A stretch of DNA of 64,000 nucleotides from an uncultured Ruminococcus sp. (GTDB taxonomy: Bacteria > Bacillota > Clostridia > Oscillospirales > Ruminococcaceae): assembly GCA_902780505.1 (NCBI GenBank), contig CACZFN010000006.1:82656-146655 (forward strand). The letters run 5' to 3'. Below are positions 51,314 to 58,825 of the stretch, one piece after another. Within the stretch, counting starts at the first letter, position 1; each line of letters opens with the position of its first letter. A program made the translations under genes and the position numbers. The notes under the pieces are model-generated. The model had not been told where the DNA came from. It saw only the letters and a list, made by a program, of their open reading frames with translations, and ran no database searches.

Positions 51314-52309
51314 TCATGCTTTAAGTATCTTTTCTATTTCTTCAAGCTCTCCGCTTGTAAATTCACCCGCTTCAAGCGCACCTGCGTTGTTTATTATCTG
51401 TTCCTTCCTGCTTGCCCCGCATAAAACAGTCGCCACCGCCTTGTTGCTCAGAAGCCATGCAATAGCAAGCTGTGAAAGCGAAAGTCCTTTGCCGGCTGCG
51501 ATATCATTGAGCGCCCTGAGCCTTGCAAGCATCTTGTCGTCAAGCTGCGAAGCTATCCATGTGTTGCCCTTGCCTATCCTTGAATCCTGCGGTATGCCCT
51601 TTAAATACCTGTCGGTAAGGAAGCCCTGATACAGCGGCGAGAACACTGCAAGTCCTATGCCGTTTTGGATACAGAACTTATCAAGCCCGTCGTCCTCCAC
51701 CCAGCGGTTGAGCATTGAATACGAAGGCTGGTTTACGATAAACGGCGTTTTAAGCTCTTTGAAAATATCGAGTATCGCGGAAGTCTGTTCCTTATTATAG
51801 TTTGATATGCCGACATAAAGTGCCTTGCCCTGCCTTACCACTTGGTCAAGAGCGAGTGCTGTTTCTTCAAGCGGGGTGTTCGGATCAAATATGTGGTGGT
51901 AGTAAATATCGACATATTCAAGCCCCATTCTTTTAAGGCTCTGGTCAAGCGATGCGATAAGGTACTTCCGGCAGCCGTTCCTGTCGCCGTAAACGCCGTC
52001 CCACATCTCGTACCCTGCTTTGGTAGAGATGCATAGTTCATCTCTGTATGCCCTTAACCCCCTGTCAAGTATCTTTCCGAAGTTTTCCTCCGCCGATCCG
52101 TTATAAGGGTGCCCGTAGTTATTCGCAAGGTCAAAATGGGTAATGCCGAGGTCAAACGCAGTGCGGCACATTTCCTCTGCTTTTATAAAGTCAGAACCAA
52201 ATCCGAAATTCTGCCAAAGTCCAAGCGATATCGCACTTACCCTCAGCCCGCTTTTCCCGAAGTGATTGTACTTCATTTTTTCATATCGTTTTTCGTTTGC
52301 AGTATACAT
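51314..52309 (-). CDS. Aldo/keto reductase (YghZ-like)
   Basis: The 331-aa NADPH enzyme begins with the YghZ-type MYTANEKRYEKMKYNHFGKSG. It has the AKR tetrad: aspartate and tyrosine in HFDLANNYGHPYNGSAE, lysine in CISTKAGYEMWD and histidine in YYHHIFDPNTP. The cofactor region is ALYVGISNYNKEQ, SPLYQGFL and VLCGASRKEQIINN. YghZ-type enzymes reduce L-glyceraldehyde 3-phosphate and methylglyoxal. AGGAGAT precedes ATG 52309. Its stop is 16 bases before the CotH gene, so the two form one transcript, though a shared function is not obvious. Confidence 0.92.
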   Translation of the reverse strand: MYTANEKRYEKMKYNHFGKSGLRVSAISLGLWQNFGFGSDFIKAEEMCRTAFDLGITHFDLANNYGHPYNGSAEENFGKILDRGLRAYRDELCISTKAGYEMWDGVYGDRNGCRKYLIASLDQSLKRMGLEYVDIYYHHIFDPNTPLEETALALDQVVRQGKALYVGISNYNKEQTSAILDIFKELKTPFIVNQPSYSMLNRWVEDDGLDKFCIQNGIGLAVFSPLYQGFLTDRYLKGIPQDSRIGKGNTWIASQLDDKMLARLRALNDIAAGKGLSLSQLAIAWLLSNKAVATVLCGASRKEQIINNAGALEAGEFTSGELEEIEKILKA

Positions 52310-52421
52310 AATTATATCTCCTTCCGGTCGATCCAGCCGATAATGCTACTATTTAATGATACTCTAATAATAGCTAAAAATAAATAACAAATTATAACTT
52401 TTATTTAACATTTTCTATAAA

Positions 52422-52532
52422 CCCCTCCGCCCGCCTGCGGCGGCCACCTCCCATGAATCGAAGATTCTAAGTTCAGGGGAGGCAAGTCCCTCCGACCGCC
52501 TGCGGCGGCTGCCTTCCCTTCTTTCGCCTGCG
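52422..52532. repeat. GC-rich palindromic intergenic repeats
   Basis: CCGCCTGCGGCGGC occurs at 52431-52444 and 52496-52509, each within a longer CCTCCG-containing copy, and a partial CGCCTGCGGCTG follows at 52526-52537. Between them CCTCCC and GGGGAGG arms flank a GAATC/GATTC palindrome. This is a REP-like cluster in an otherwise AT-rich gap. No frame or transposase is present. Confidence 0.65.
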
Positions 52533-52546
52533 GCTGTTTGGCTGTT

Positions 52547-52584
52547 AAAAAAGTCCGAAAGCGGAATTGCTTTCGGACTTTTAT
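52547..52584. terminator. Terminator after the HD-GYP gene
   Basis: AAGTCCGAAAGC (52551-52562) pairs perfectly with GCTTTCGGACTT (52569-52580). A-run before and T-run after make it work on both strands. It begins just past the HD-GYP stop on the minus strand. Confidence 0.88.
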
Positions 52585-52587
52585 CTT

Positions 52588-53664
52588 TTATATGGCACCC
52601 TCGGTGGTTTCTATCTTGATGTTCAGGGATTTTTCAAGGTATGCCCTTGATCTCGGCTCACTCTGGTTGAACGCTTCTATTACCTTCGGCGGGAACACGC
52701 CGCACTTGCCCTCACGTATCATTGCGACCGCCTGGTCATACGGTATCGCCGATTTGTAAACTCTCTCCGCTATAAGCGCATTATAAACGTCCACAAGTGA
52801 GTATATCTGCGCCGCAACTGGTATCTGCTCACCTTCCAGCCTGTCAGGGTAGCCCTTGCCGTCCCAGCGCTCGTGGTGGTACTTGGCTATCTCAAAGGCG
52901 TATTTGAAAAACTTGTGCGAATTGTCAAGCCCGAACCGTGTCAGCAGCTCTACGCCCTTTACCGTGTGCTGTTTCATGGTAAGGAACTCGTCGTCCGTCA
53001 GCTTGCCCGCTTTGAAAAGTATCGCGGGCGGTATAAGTGCTTTGCCCACATCATGCAGCGCTGCCGCATCGGAAATATAGTCGATATCCTCTTTGGTAAG
53101 CCCGTATTCCGGGAACATATCTGCAAAGCTCTCTGTAAGTATCCTTGTAAGGTCTTTGCTTCGTATTATGTGGTCAGCTGATTCAAACTGTATAAGCGTA
53201 AAGCAGTTTGAAAGCACGTTGATAAGCATCTTGGTGCGTTTTTCAAGTTCCTCGCTGTCTGCACTGCTGCCTTTGTCGACACCGGCATAAAGCGAGGTAA
53301 GGGCGTTCATTTTTGTTCTGAGGTAGGTCGGATCGTAAGGCATCTCTATTATTTCGCTGTACCCCTGCTCGTAGACCGCTGATGCGTGGTCTTCACAGAC
53401 CTCTCTCGGGAGCATCGCGATAAGCGGGACATTGTCAGAATACTTCTTTGTAGTGAAATCTTCCCCGTAAACCCGCATTTCGTTTGAAAATTCGCTGTCA
53501 CAGCATATCACTGCCGACATACGCCCGATTAGTGCCGAGGTCTTGCTTACAGCTTCCATATAACTGCTGAGGGTTATTATGTTGTATTCCTTGCCAAGTG
53601 CCTGTTTGAGCACAAACTGGTTCATCTTGTTGTTGCCTATATACAGTATGCTTTTTTCGACCAT
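52588..53664 (-). CDS. HD-GYP phosphodiesterase with receiver-like N-domain
   Basis: The 358-aa soluble protein has an N-terminal receiver-like domain (residues 1-120: SILYIGNNKMNQFVLKQAL, AVICCDSEFS, VPLIAMLP) whose phosphoacceptor pocket looks incomplete, a linker, and an HD-GYP domain. Metal and GYP motifs are present: AALHDVGKALIPP, MKQHTVKGVELL, KYHHERWDGKGYPDRLEG, IPVAAQIYSLVDVYNAL. It should break down c-di-GMP (or a related dinucleotide). It is transcribed away from the flagellar operon, with a 326-base shared upstream region, which suggests a motility link. The start ATG 53664 is preceded by GGTGAGGA. Confidence 0.9.
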   Translation of the reverse strand: MVEKSILYIGNNKMNQFVLKQALGKEYNIITLSSYMEAVSKTSALIGRMSAVICCDSEFSNEMRVYGEDFTTKKYSDNVPLIAMLPREVCEDHASAVYEQGYSEIIEMPYDPTYLRTKMNALTSLYAGVDKGSSADSEELEKRTKMLINVLSNCFTLIQFESADHIIRSKDLTRILTESFADMFPEYGLTKEDIDYISDAAALHDVGKALIPPAILFKAGKLTDDEFLTMKQHTVKGVELLTRFGLDNSHKFFKYAFEIAKYHHERWDGKGYPDRLEGEQIPVAAQIYSLVDVYNALIAERVYKSAIPYDQAVAMIREGKCGVFPPKVIEAFNQSEPRSRAYLEKSLNIKIETTEGAI

Positions 53665-53701
53665 TTCCTCACCGCCCTTTCAAGAGATAATACCCGACAT
53701 T

Positions 53702-53730
53702 ATTATACATCACAAACGCCCTTTTGTCAA
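53702..53730 (-). promoter_or_regulatory. Sigma-A promoter of the HD-GYP gene
   Basis: On the minus strand TTGACA (53730-53725) and TATAAT (53707-53702) are 17 bp apart, both perfect. Confidence 0.83.
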
Positions 53731-53875
53731 CGCTAAATCCCTATTTTTGGACAATTTGCAATTATGCAAAGTATCTTTTTCGGCATATTGACCAAAATGA
53801 AATTTTTACCTTTGTCTAAACCGCCGAAAAGTTGCCTTTCATTTGTGATAAATTGAATAAATTTTGAGAACGTGC
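53731..53875. other. Central part of the HD-GYP/flgB divergent region
   Basis: The stretch is AT-rich. CTTTTTCGGC (53775-53784) and GCCGAAAAG (53823-53831) form inverted copies about 38 bases apart, either a weak hairpin or a split protein site. No FliA-type element is seen. Nothing else can be supported. Confidence 0.4.
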
Positions 53876-53904
53876 TTGATTTTTGTACAGTTATGTAGTA
53901 TAAT
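53876..53904 (+). promoter_or_regulatory. Promoter of the flagellar operon
   Basis: TTGATT (53876-53881) and TATAAT (53899-53904) are 17 bp apart, leaving a leader of about 80 bases to flgB. It is sigma-A-like, so the early flagellar operon would be controlled by the main sigma factor. Confidence 0.68.
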
Positions 53905-53990
53905 TAAGTTGGTATATTATAAAATGATATAATTGTCGGCATACGATTAAATCAAAAGAATTAACAAAATGTTTTCGGGAGGAAAAGCCT

Positions 53991-54359
53991 ATGCTGTTTG
54001 ATTCAATTGACTTCAAGGCTATGGAATCGAGCCTTAATATGTTAAACGTTAAGCAACAGGTCATAACAAACAATTTAGCCAATATCGACACCCCGCATTA
54101 TAAAACGCAGGAGGTGCAGTTCCGTGACCTGCTTGACCGCGAATACGAAAGCGCCAGGCGCGGCGGCGATTATGCATTTGAAACATCCGTAATACAGACT
54201 GAGGATACATATTTCAATACAGACGGCAATAATGTCGACACGGATAAGGAATCGCTCGAACTGTATTCAGCATACTTACAGCAGTCATATATTATAGAAA
54301 AGATGAATATGACGATAAGCAATTACCAGTATGTAATGACGAACGCAAGCTTCAGATAA
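53991..54359 (+). CDS. flgB: Flagellar basal-body rod protein FlgB
   Basis: FlgB forms the proximal rod of the flagellar basal body. The 122-aa product has the rod-protein N-terminal pattern ESSLNMLNVKQQVITNNLANIDTP (here split: VKQQVITNNLANIDTPHYKT) and a helical C-terminus (LEQSYIIEK-type LYSAYLQQSYIIEKMN). It is exported by the flagellar type III system without a cleaved signal. The start follows GGGAGGAAAAGCC. It is the first gene of the clostridial-type operon reading through flgC, fliE and fliF. Confidence 0.96.
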   Translation: MLFDSIDFKAMESSLNMLNVKQQVITNNLANIDTPHYKTQEVQFRDLLDREYESARRGGDYAFETSVIQTEDTYFNTDGNNVDTDKESLELYSAYLQQSYIIEKMNMTISNYQYVMTNASFR

Positions 54360-54373
54360 GGGGGCAGCAGAAA

Positions 54374-54799
54374 ATGGCATTTTTGAATTCTCTCAATATA
54401 ACAGGCTCGGCGCTTACGGCTGAGCGATATAAAACAGACGTTATCCTGCAAAACATTGCAAACCAGAACGTCGCCGCTTCCTCGCCCGAGGAAGCTTATC
54501 AGAGAAAGCAGGTGGTTTTCCGCGCGCGGCCTATGACCTTTGATGAACGTGTCATGCAGGTGTACGGCGGCGGTGTAAGGGTGACTGAAACTGTCGAACT
54601 CGGCGAGGACGTAAACCCTGTGTATGATCCCGATAACCCGCTTGCTGATGATGACGGCTACATATATATGCCTAATGTCAATAATGCCGAGGAGCAGATA
54701 GACCTCCTTGAAGCCACCCGCGCATATGAAGCAAACCTTACAGCGCTTTCCGTTGTAAAGGCAATGGCGGCAAAGGGGCTTGAGATAGGCAAGGGCTAA
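54374..54799 (+). CDS. flgC: Flagellar basal-body rod protein FlgC
   Basis: FlgC is another proximal rod protein. The 141-aa product has FLNSLNITGSALTAERYKTDVILQNIANQN at the N-terminus (read as FLNSLNITGSALTAER plus the QNIANQN motif), a variable middle with DPDNPLADDDGYIYMPNVN, a hallmark of FlgC, and a helical end EATRAYEANLTALSVVKAM. It lies 14 bases after flgB and follows GGGGGCAG. Length and motifs are standard. Confidence 0.96.
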   Translation: MAFLNSLNITGSALTAERYKTDVILQNIANQNVAASSPEEAYQRKQVVFRARPMTFDERVMQVYGGGVRVTETVELGEDVNPVYDPDNPLADDDGYIYMPNVNNAEEQIDLLEATRAYEANLTALSVVKAMAAKGLEIGKG

Positions 54800-54843
54800 G
54801 CGGCATATTTGTAAACAGATAAGTTGTTGATAAGGAGAAAACT

Positions 54844-55158
54844 ATGGCAGTATCTTTGATAACACCGCTTGAACCGCTGAAGGCTATGGAACCTGTTGCT
54901 CAAAGGGGTACAAGGCATTTAAAGACCGACAGCTCGGGGCAGAGCTTTGAGCAGCGCCTTGAAAGCGCTATAAATAATGTAAGAGAGCTTGAGGAGGCTT
55001 CAAATAAGGCTTCCTATGACCTTGCAGTCGGCAATACGGACGATCTCAATTCCGTTATGCTTGCCGCTACAAAGGCACAGATAGCTATTCAGATGACAAC
55101 GCAGATAACCACCCGCGCGGTCAATACCTACCGTGAGATCATGCAGATGAATATCTGA
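54844..55158 (+). CDS. fliE: Flagellar hook-basal body protein FliE
   Basis: FliE joins the MS ring to the rod and is needed for export of other rod proteins. The 104-aa product has the C-terminal family pattern SYDLAVGNTDDLNSVMLAATKAQ and a helical end (TRAVNTYREIMQMNI). The N-terminal part is variable, as usual. AAGGAG precedes ATG 54844. It lies 44 bases after flgC and 33 before fliF. Confidence 0.94.
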   Translation: MAVSLITPLEPLKAMEPVAQRGTRHLKTDSSGQSFEQRLESAINNVRELEEASNKASYDLAVGNTDDLNSVMLAATKAQIAIQMTTQITTRAVNTYREIMQMNI

Positions 55159-55191
55159 CGCTTGAAATTTTAACGAATTGGATATGCTTGT

Positions 55192-56823
55192 ATGAACGAA
55201 AGATTTAAGGCGATAAGAACAAAAATAGCCGAATGGTGGAAAGGCCTTTCAAAGGCAGTACAGCGGCTTATACTGATAAGCGGCGTTTTGATAGTCGGCG
55301 CGGCAGTGGGGCTTACTATATTCCTGAATACCCGAAACAGCGGCTATGTGGTGCTTTTCCCCGATATAAACACCGAGGAAACGGCTGAGATATACCAGTA
55401 TCTTCAGGGCGAAAATGTTGATGCGATAATCAATACCGAGGGTAAGATAATGGTAAAGGAGGAGGAGTGGGACACACTCGTCTATCAGCTTGCGGCACAG
55501 GGCTACCCGCAGTCGGCCCCGTCCTACTCGACATATATAGATAACCTGAGTATGACTATGACCGACAGTGAAAAGAAAAAGCTTATCATAATGGAACTTC
55601 AGGACAGGCTCCAGACTACGATAAACCGTATCGACGGCGTAAAAAGCTCTGTAGTTACCATTTCATACCCCGAAACATCAAACTATGCGTGGCAGACGAC
55701 GACGGACAAGGCGAAGGCCAGCGTAACACTTACACTCAAGACCAATACCCAGTTCACATCGGGAAATGTCCAGGCAATAAAGAACCTTGTGGCGTATTCC
55801 GCACAGCAGATGTCCCCTGATGATGTCACCGTTATTGATACAAGAACGGGCAAGGAACTTGGAAGTACAGGCAGTTCGGGCGATGAATATGAACTCAATT
55901 CCCGCGAAAACTACGAAAGGATAGTAAGGCAGACGCTTGAAGAACGTGTTGTTGAGATCCTTTCAAACCCCTATGGTGTCGGAAATGTCGCGGCGGCGGC
56001 AAATGTCAAGGTGAACTATGACAAGATAACCGAGGAGATGAAAAAGTATTTCGAGGAAGAAGGCAATATCGTTGACTGGGAAAAGATCACCTATACCGGT
56101 GACCGTGACGGCGATAACGCCCCCGGCGGCGTGACGGGTGAGGAGGATAATACTGATGTTCCCACCTATCCGAACGAGGACGATGAGGCTATAAGAAATG
56201 ATCCCGATTACTATGAGCATGAAGTCGATAACGCTGTAAGCTATGTCCTTACACAGACTGAAAAGGCTCAGGGGCTTATAGAGGATTCTTCGATATCCAT
56301 AACCGTGAAGACCAAAAACCCTATCACCGATGCCGAAAGGGACAGGGTGATAGAACTTGTAAAGAATGCTACCGCTATATATGACCTCAATAAGATAACA
56401 GTCTTTGACTGGCGCGGCGTTTCGGAAAAGGATGACGATACCACAGAGGATGTCAGCGTGCCGCTTACCAAGAACAGCTTGTTCTGGGTGCTTGTGATAC
56501 TCGGAGCGATACTGCTGCTTGCTATTATTATAATACTTATAGTGACGGCAAGGAGTAAGAAGAAGATCAAGGAGCTTGATAAGAAGAATAAGCAGAAGGT
56601 CAACGAGCTTGAAGAAGAACTTGAAGATACAAGACGGCGTTCACTTATCGAGCAGGCTAATGAAAATAATAAGCAGAGAAAGGAAACAGCCGAGGAAGTC
56701 AAGAAGTTCGCGGTCACTAACCCTGAGCTTACGGCGGCTATTATCCGTTCTATGATAAATGAACAGGAGATGAACGAGGCCGCAGCAGAGAATGAAGAAG
56801 ACCTCGGAGGAGATGAAACCTGA
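55192..56823 (+). CDS. fliF: Flagellar MS-ring protein FliF
   Basis: FliF builds the membrane-embedded MS ring. The 543-aa product has a first membrane helix near residues 24-45 (LILISGVLIVGAAVGLTIFL), a secretin-like ring-building region with VVLFPDINTEETAEIYQYL, QDRLQTTINRIDGVKSSVV, and GVGNVAAAANVKVNYDKI, an acidic loop, a second helix (LFWVLVILGAILLLAIIII) and a C-terminal cytosolic tail that binds FliG. The ribosome-binding site is weak (TTGGA). Its TGA overlaps the fliG ATG, so FliF and FliG are made together. Confidence 0.96.
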   Translation: MNERFKAIRTKIAEWWKGLSKAVQRLILISGVLIVGAAVGLTIFLNTRNSGYVVLFPDINTEETAEIYQYLQGENVDAIINTEGKIMVKEEEWDTLVYQLAAQGYPQSAPSYSTYIDNLSMTMTDSEKKKLIIMELQDRLQTTINRIDGVKSSVVTISYPETSNYAWQTTTDKAKASVTLTLKTNTQFTSGNVQAIKNLVAYSAQQMSPDDVTVIDTRTGKELGSTGSSGDEYELNSRENYERIVRQTLEERVVEILSNPYGVGNVAAAANVKVNYDKITEEMKKYFEEEGNIVDWEKITYTGDRDGDNAPGGVTGEEDNTDVPTYPNEDDEAIRNDPDYYEHEVDNAVSYVLTQTEKAQGLIEDSSISITVKTKNPITDAERDRVIELVKNATAIYDLNKITVFDWRGVSEKDDDTTEDVSVPLTKNSLFWVLVILGAILLLAIIIILIVTARSKKKIKELDKKNKQKVNELEEELEDTRRRSLIEQANENNKQRKETAEEVKKFAVTNPELTAAIIRSMINEQEMNEAAAENEEDLGGDET

Positions 56824-57950
56824 TGGCACCAAAAAAGCGTGAGCCCTCCAGAAGACGGGCTGAACAGAAAAGTGAGGAAGCCCTTGCCGAAGGGATAGCT
56901 GAAGCTGCCGGTGAGGAAAAGCCTAAAATCAAACTCAGTTCCGTTGCCAATATGAACAGCCGTACAAAAGCGGCGGCTGTGCTTATAGCACTCGGAACAA
57001 GCCCCGCTTCCGAGGTGGTAAAGTATCTGCACGAGGGCGAGGTGGAAACGCTTTCCGCGGAAATAGCGCAGATAAAGAGCCTTACCGCTGAGGAAAAGGA
57101 AGATATAATAAACGAATTCTACGAAATGTGTATCGCCCAGAAGGCTATTACCGAGGGCGGCGAGGATTACGCCAAAAGCGTGCTCGATAAGGCTTTCGGT
57201 GAGAAAAAGGCGGAGGAACTTATATTCCGCGCTACAAATAAAATGGACAGCGCACCCTTTGCTTTTATAAACGAAGTCGATAACCGTAACCTGCTTATGG
57301 TGCTTCAGCACGAGCACCCGCAGACGATCGCTGTGGTGCTTTCCCACGCAAGCAGCGATAAGGCATCAAAGATAATAGCCGAGCTTCCGCGCGATCAGCA
57401 GGTGGAAATTATTGAAAGGATATCGGGTATGGATAAGGGCAACCCCGATATTATAGGGATAGTTGAGCGTATGCTCAGAAAGAAGCTTGCGGGAACATTC
57501 AGCGTGTCCTCCGCAGCGCCTGAGCATGGCGGCGTTCAGTATATCGCAGATATCATGAACAGAATAGACAAGAATTCCCAGAAGGCCGTTTTCGAGAGTA
57601 TGGAGGTCACAAACCCGGAACTCGTTGGCAAGATAAAGAAGCTTATGTTCGTGTTCGGCGATATCGTGAACTTAAACGATATGGAGATACAGGCGTTTAT
57701 AAGGGAAGCCGATACAAAGGATCTGACGGTTTCCTTAAAGGCGGCAAGCGCCGAAGTGCAGGAACGTATCTTCAACAATATGTCATCAAGACAGAAGGAA
57801 ATGATACAGTCGGATATGCAGTATCTTCATAACCTGCGTATGCGTGATGTCGAAGCTGCACAGCAGCGTATCATAGATGTTATCCGCGGGCTTGAAGAAA
57901 GCGGCGATATCGTGCTCTTCAAGGGCGGAGATGACGAGATAATAGCTTAA
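56823..57950 (+). CDS. fliG: Flagellar motor switch protein FliG
   Basis: FliG couples stator torque to the rotor and sets rotation direction. The 375-aa product has the N, middle and C domains: MNSRTKAAAVLIALGTSPASE, the EHPQTIAVVLSHASSDKASKII motif (conserved EHPQ), and the charged torque helix region DLTVSLKAASAEVQERIFNNMSSR, split by position. About 40 extra residues at the start are rich in Arg, Glu and Ala (APKKREPSRRRAEQKSEEA), an extension not present in typical FliG of about 335 aa. The ATG overlaps the fliF stop (TGATG), so the start is well supported. Confidence 0.96.
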   Translation: MAPKKREPSRRRAEQKSEEALAEGIAEAAGEEKPKIKLSSVANMNSRTKAAAVLIALGTSPASEVVKYLHEGEVETLSAEIAQIKSLTAEEKEDIINEFYEMCIAQKAITEGGEDYAKSVLDKAFGEKKAEELIFRATNKMDSAPFAFINEVDNRNLLMVLQHEHPQTIAVVLSHASSDKASKIIAELPRDQQVEIIERISGMDKGNPDIIGIVERMLRKKLAGTFSVSSAAPEHGGVQYIADIMNRIDKNSQKAVFESMEVTNPELVGKIKKLMFVFGDIVNLNDMEIQAFIREADTKDLTVSLKAASAEVQERIFNNMSSRQKEMIQSDMQYLHNLRMRDVEAAQQRIIDVIRGLEESGDIVLFKGGDDEIIA

Positions 57951-57970
57951 AATAAAGAGGTGTTTTGGTC

Positions 57971-58825
57971 TTGCTTAATATCATAAGCCCTGAAAATGTC
58001 AGAGAAAACAGCAAGGCTGTGGAGATACCTGATGCCGTAATCGTCAAAAAGCCCCGTACAAGGGCAGACGAGGTGAGTATCGAAAAGGCGAATATTGATT
58101 CCTCGCAATTTGATGAAGCCACTAAAAAGGCACTGAAGGAATACTTTGAGGATTATAAGATAAGCCTTTTGAAGCACGCAAAGGAAGAATCCGCAAGGAT
58201 AGAGGAAGAATGCAAGGGACGCCTTGATGCGGCAATAAGAGAAGCACGGGAAACTGTGGAAAAGGCAAACGCTCAGGCACAGCAGATACTTGATGAAGCT
58301 GCGGCTGAGGGCGAGCGTATAAAAGAACAGGCGAAAATTGACGGCTTTGAAGAAGGCAAGCGTATAAAAGCGCAGGAAACAGACGAGCTCTTTGAGCAGA
58401 TGAAGGAACAGATAGAGGAGATAAAGAAGACACAGCAGCAGGCATTGTATGAATTTGCAGAACAGCTCAAGTTCTTCGCTGTTGATGTGGCGGAGGATGT
58501 TGTAAAACGTAAGGTCGAAAGTGATGACCTTTACCTCGAAAACCTCGTAAAACGTGCACTGCTCGGTTTTAAGGACGCTGATTATATAAGCGTTACCATG
58601 AGCGAGAACCTCTCGATGCTTGCAAAAAAGCTGAAGACTGACAGGCATTCCTCAGGGCTTGATAATGCTGAGTTCAAGACAAACCTCCCTGACGGCGGAA
58701 GTATTATCCTTGAAGTCAAGGAACAGGTGATAGATGCATCACTCCCCGTTCAGTTTGAAAATATAAGAAATTACCTTAAAGTGATGGATGAAAATGACGA
58801 TAATGACGAAGGAACACTCCTTTGA
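57971..58825 (+). CDS. fliH: Flagellar export ATPase regulator FliH
   Basis: FliH binds and controls the export ATPase FliI. The protein (about 284 aa) begins with IISPENVRENSKAV and contains a long charged coiled coil (about residues 55-150, with ARETVEKANAQAQQILDEAA). It ends with a FliH/YscL-like C-domain (FAVDVAEDVVKRKVESDD, DGGSIILEVKEQVIDAS). TTG 57971 is chosen because AAAGAGG lies about nine bases upstream. TTG 57965 is too close. Its end overlaps the start of fliI by at least 23 bases, as in many clostridial operons. Confidence 0.92.
   Translation: MLNIISPENVRENSKAVEIPDAVIVKKPRTRADEVSIEKANIDSSQFDEATKKALKEYFEDYKISLLKHAKEESARIEEECKGRLDAAIREARETVEKANAQAQQILDEAAAEGERIKEQAKIDGFEEGKRIKAQETDELFEQMKEQIEEIKKTQQQALYEFAEQLKFFAVDVAEDVVKRKVESDDLYLENLVKRALLGFKDADYISVTMSENLSMLAKKLKTDRHSSGLDNAEFKTNLPDGGSIILEVKEQVIDASLPVQFENIRNYLKVMDENDDNDEGTLL

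Noticed and set aside
52422-52532. Possible CRISPR array from repeated GC-rich units
   Set aside because: Only two full copies and one partial, irregular spacing, palindromic GC-rich repeats, and no cas genes in the window.
53876-53990. FliA-type promoter for the flgB operon
   Set aside because: No GCCGATAA-like element with a TAAA box is present; a sigma-A pair fits better.
9566-53990. c-di-GMP (GEMM) riboswitches in the intergenic regions
   Set aside because: I looked by eye for the conserved GEMM core in the larger gaps and saw none; a covariance-model search would be decisive.
56268-57347. Long open frame (359 codons) on the minus strand across fliF and fliG
   Set aside because: It is antisense to two clearly recognised flagellar genes, its translation is low-complexity Ser/Phe/Leu-rich, and it has no promoter or ribosome-binding site.
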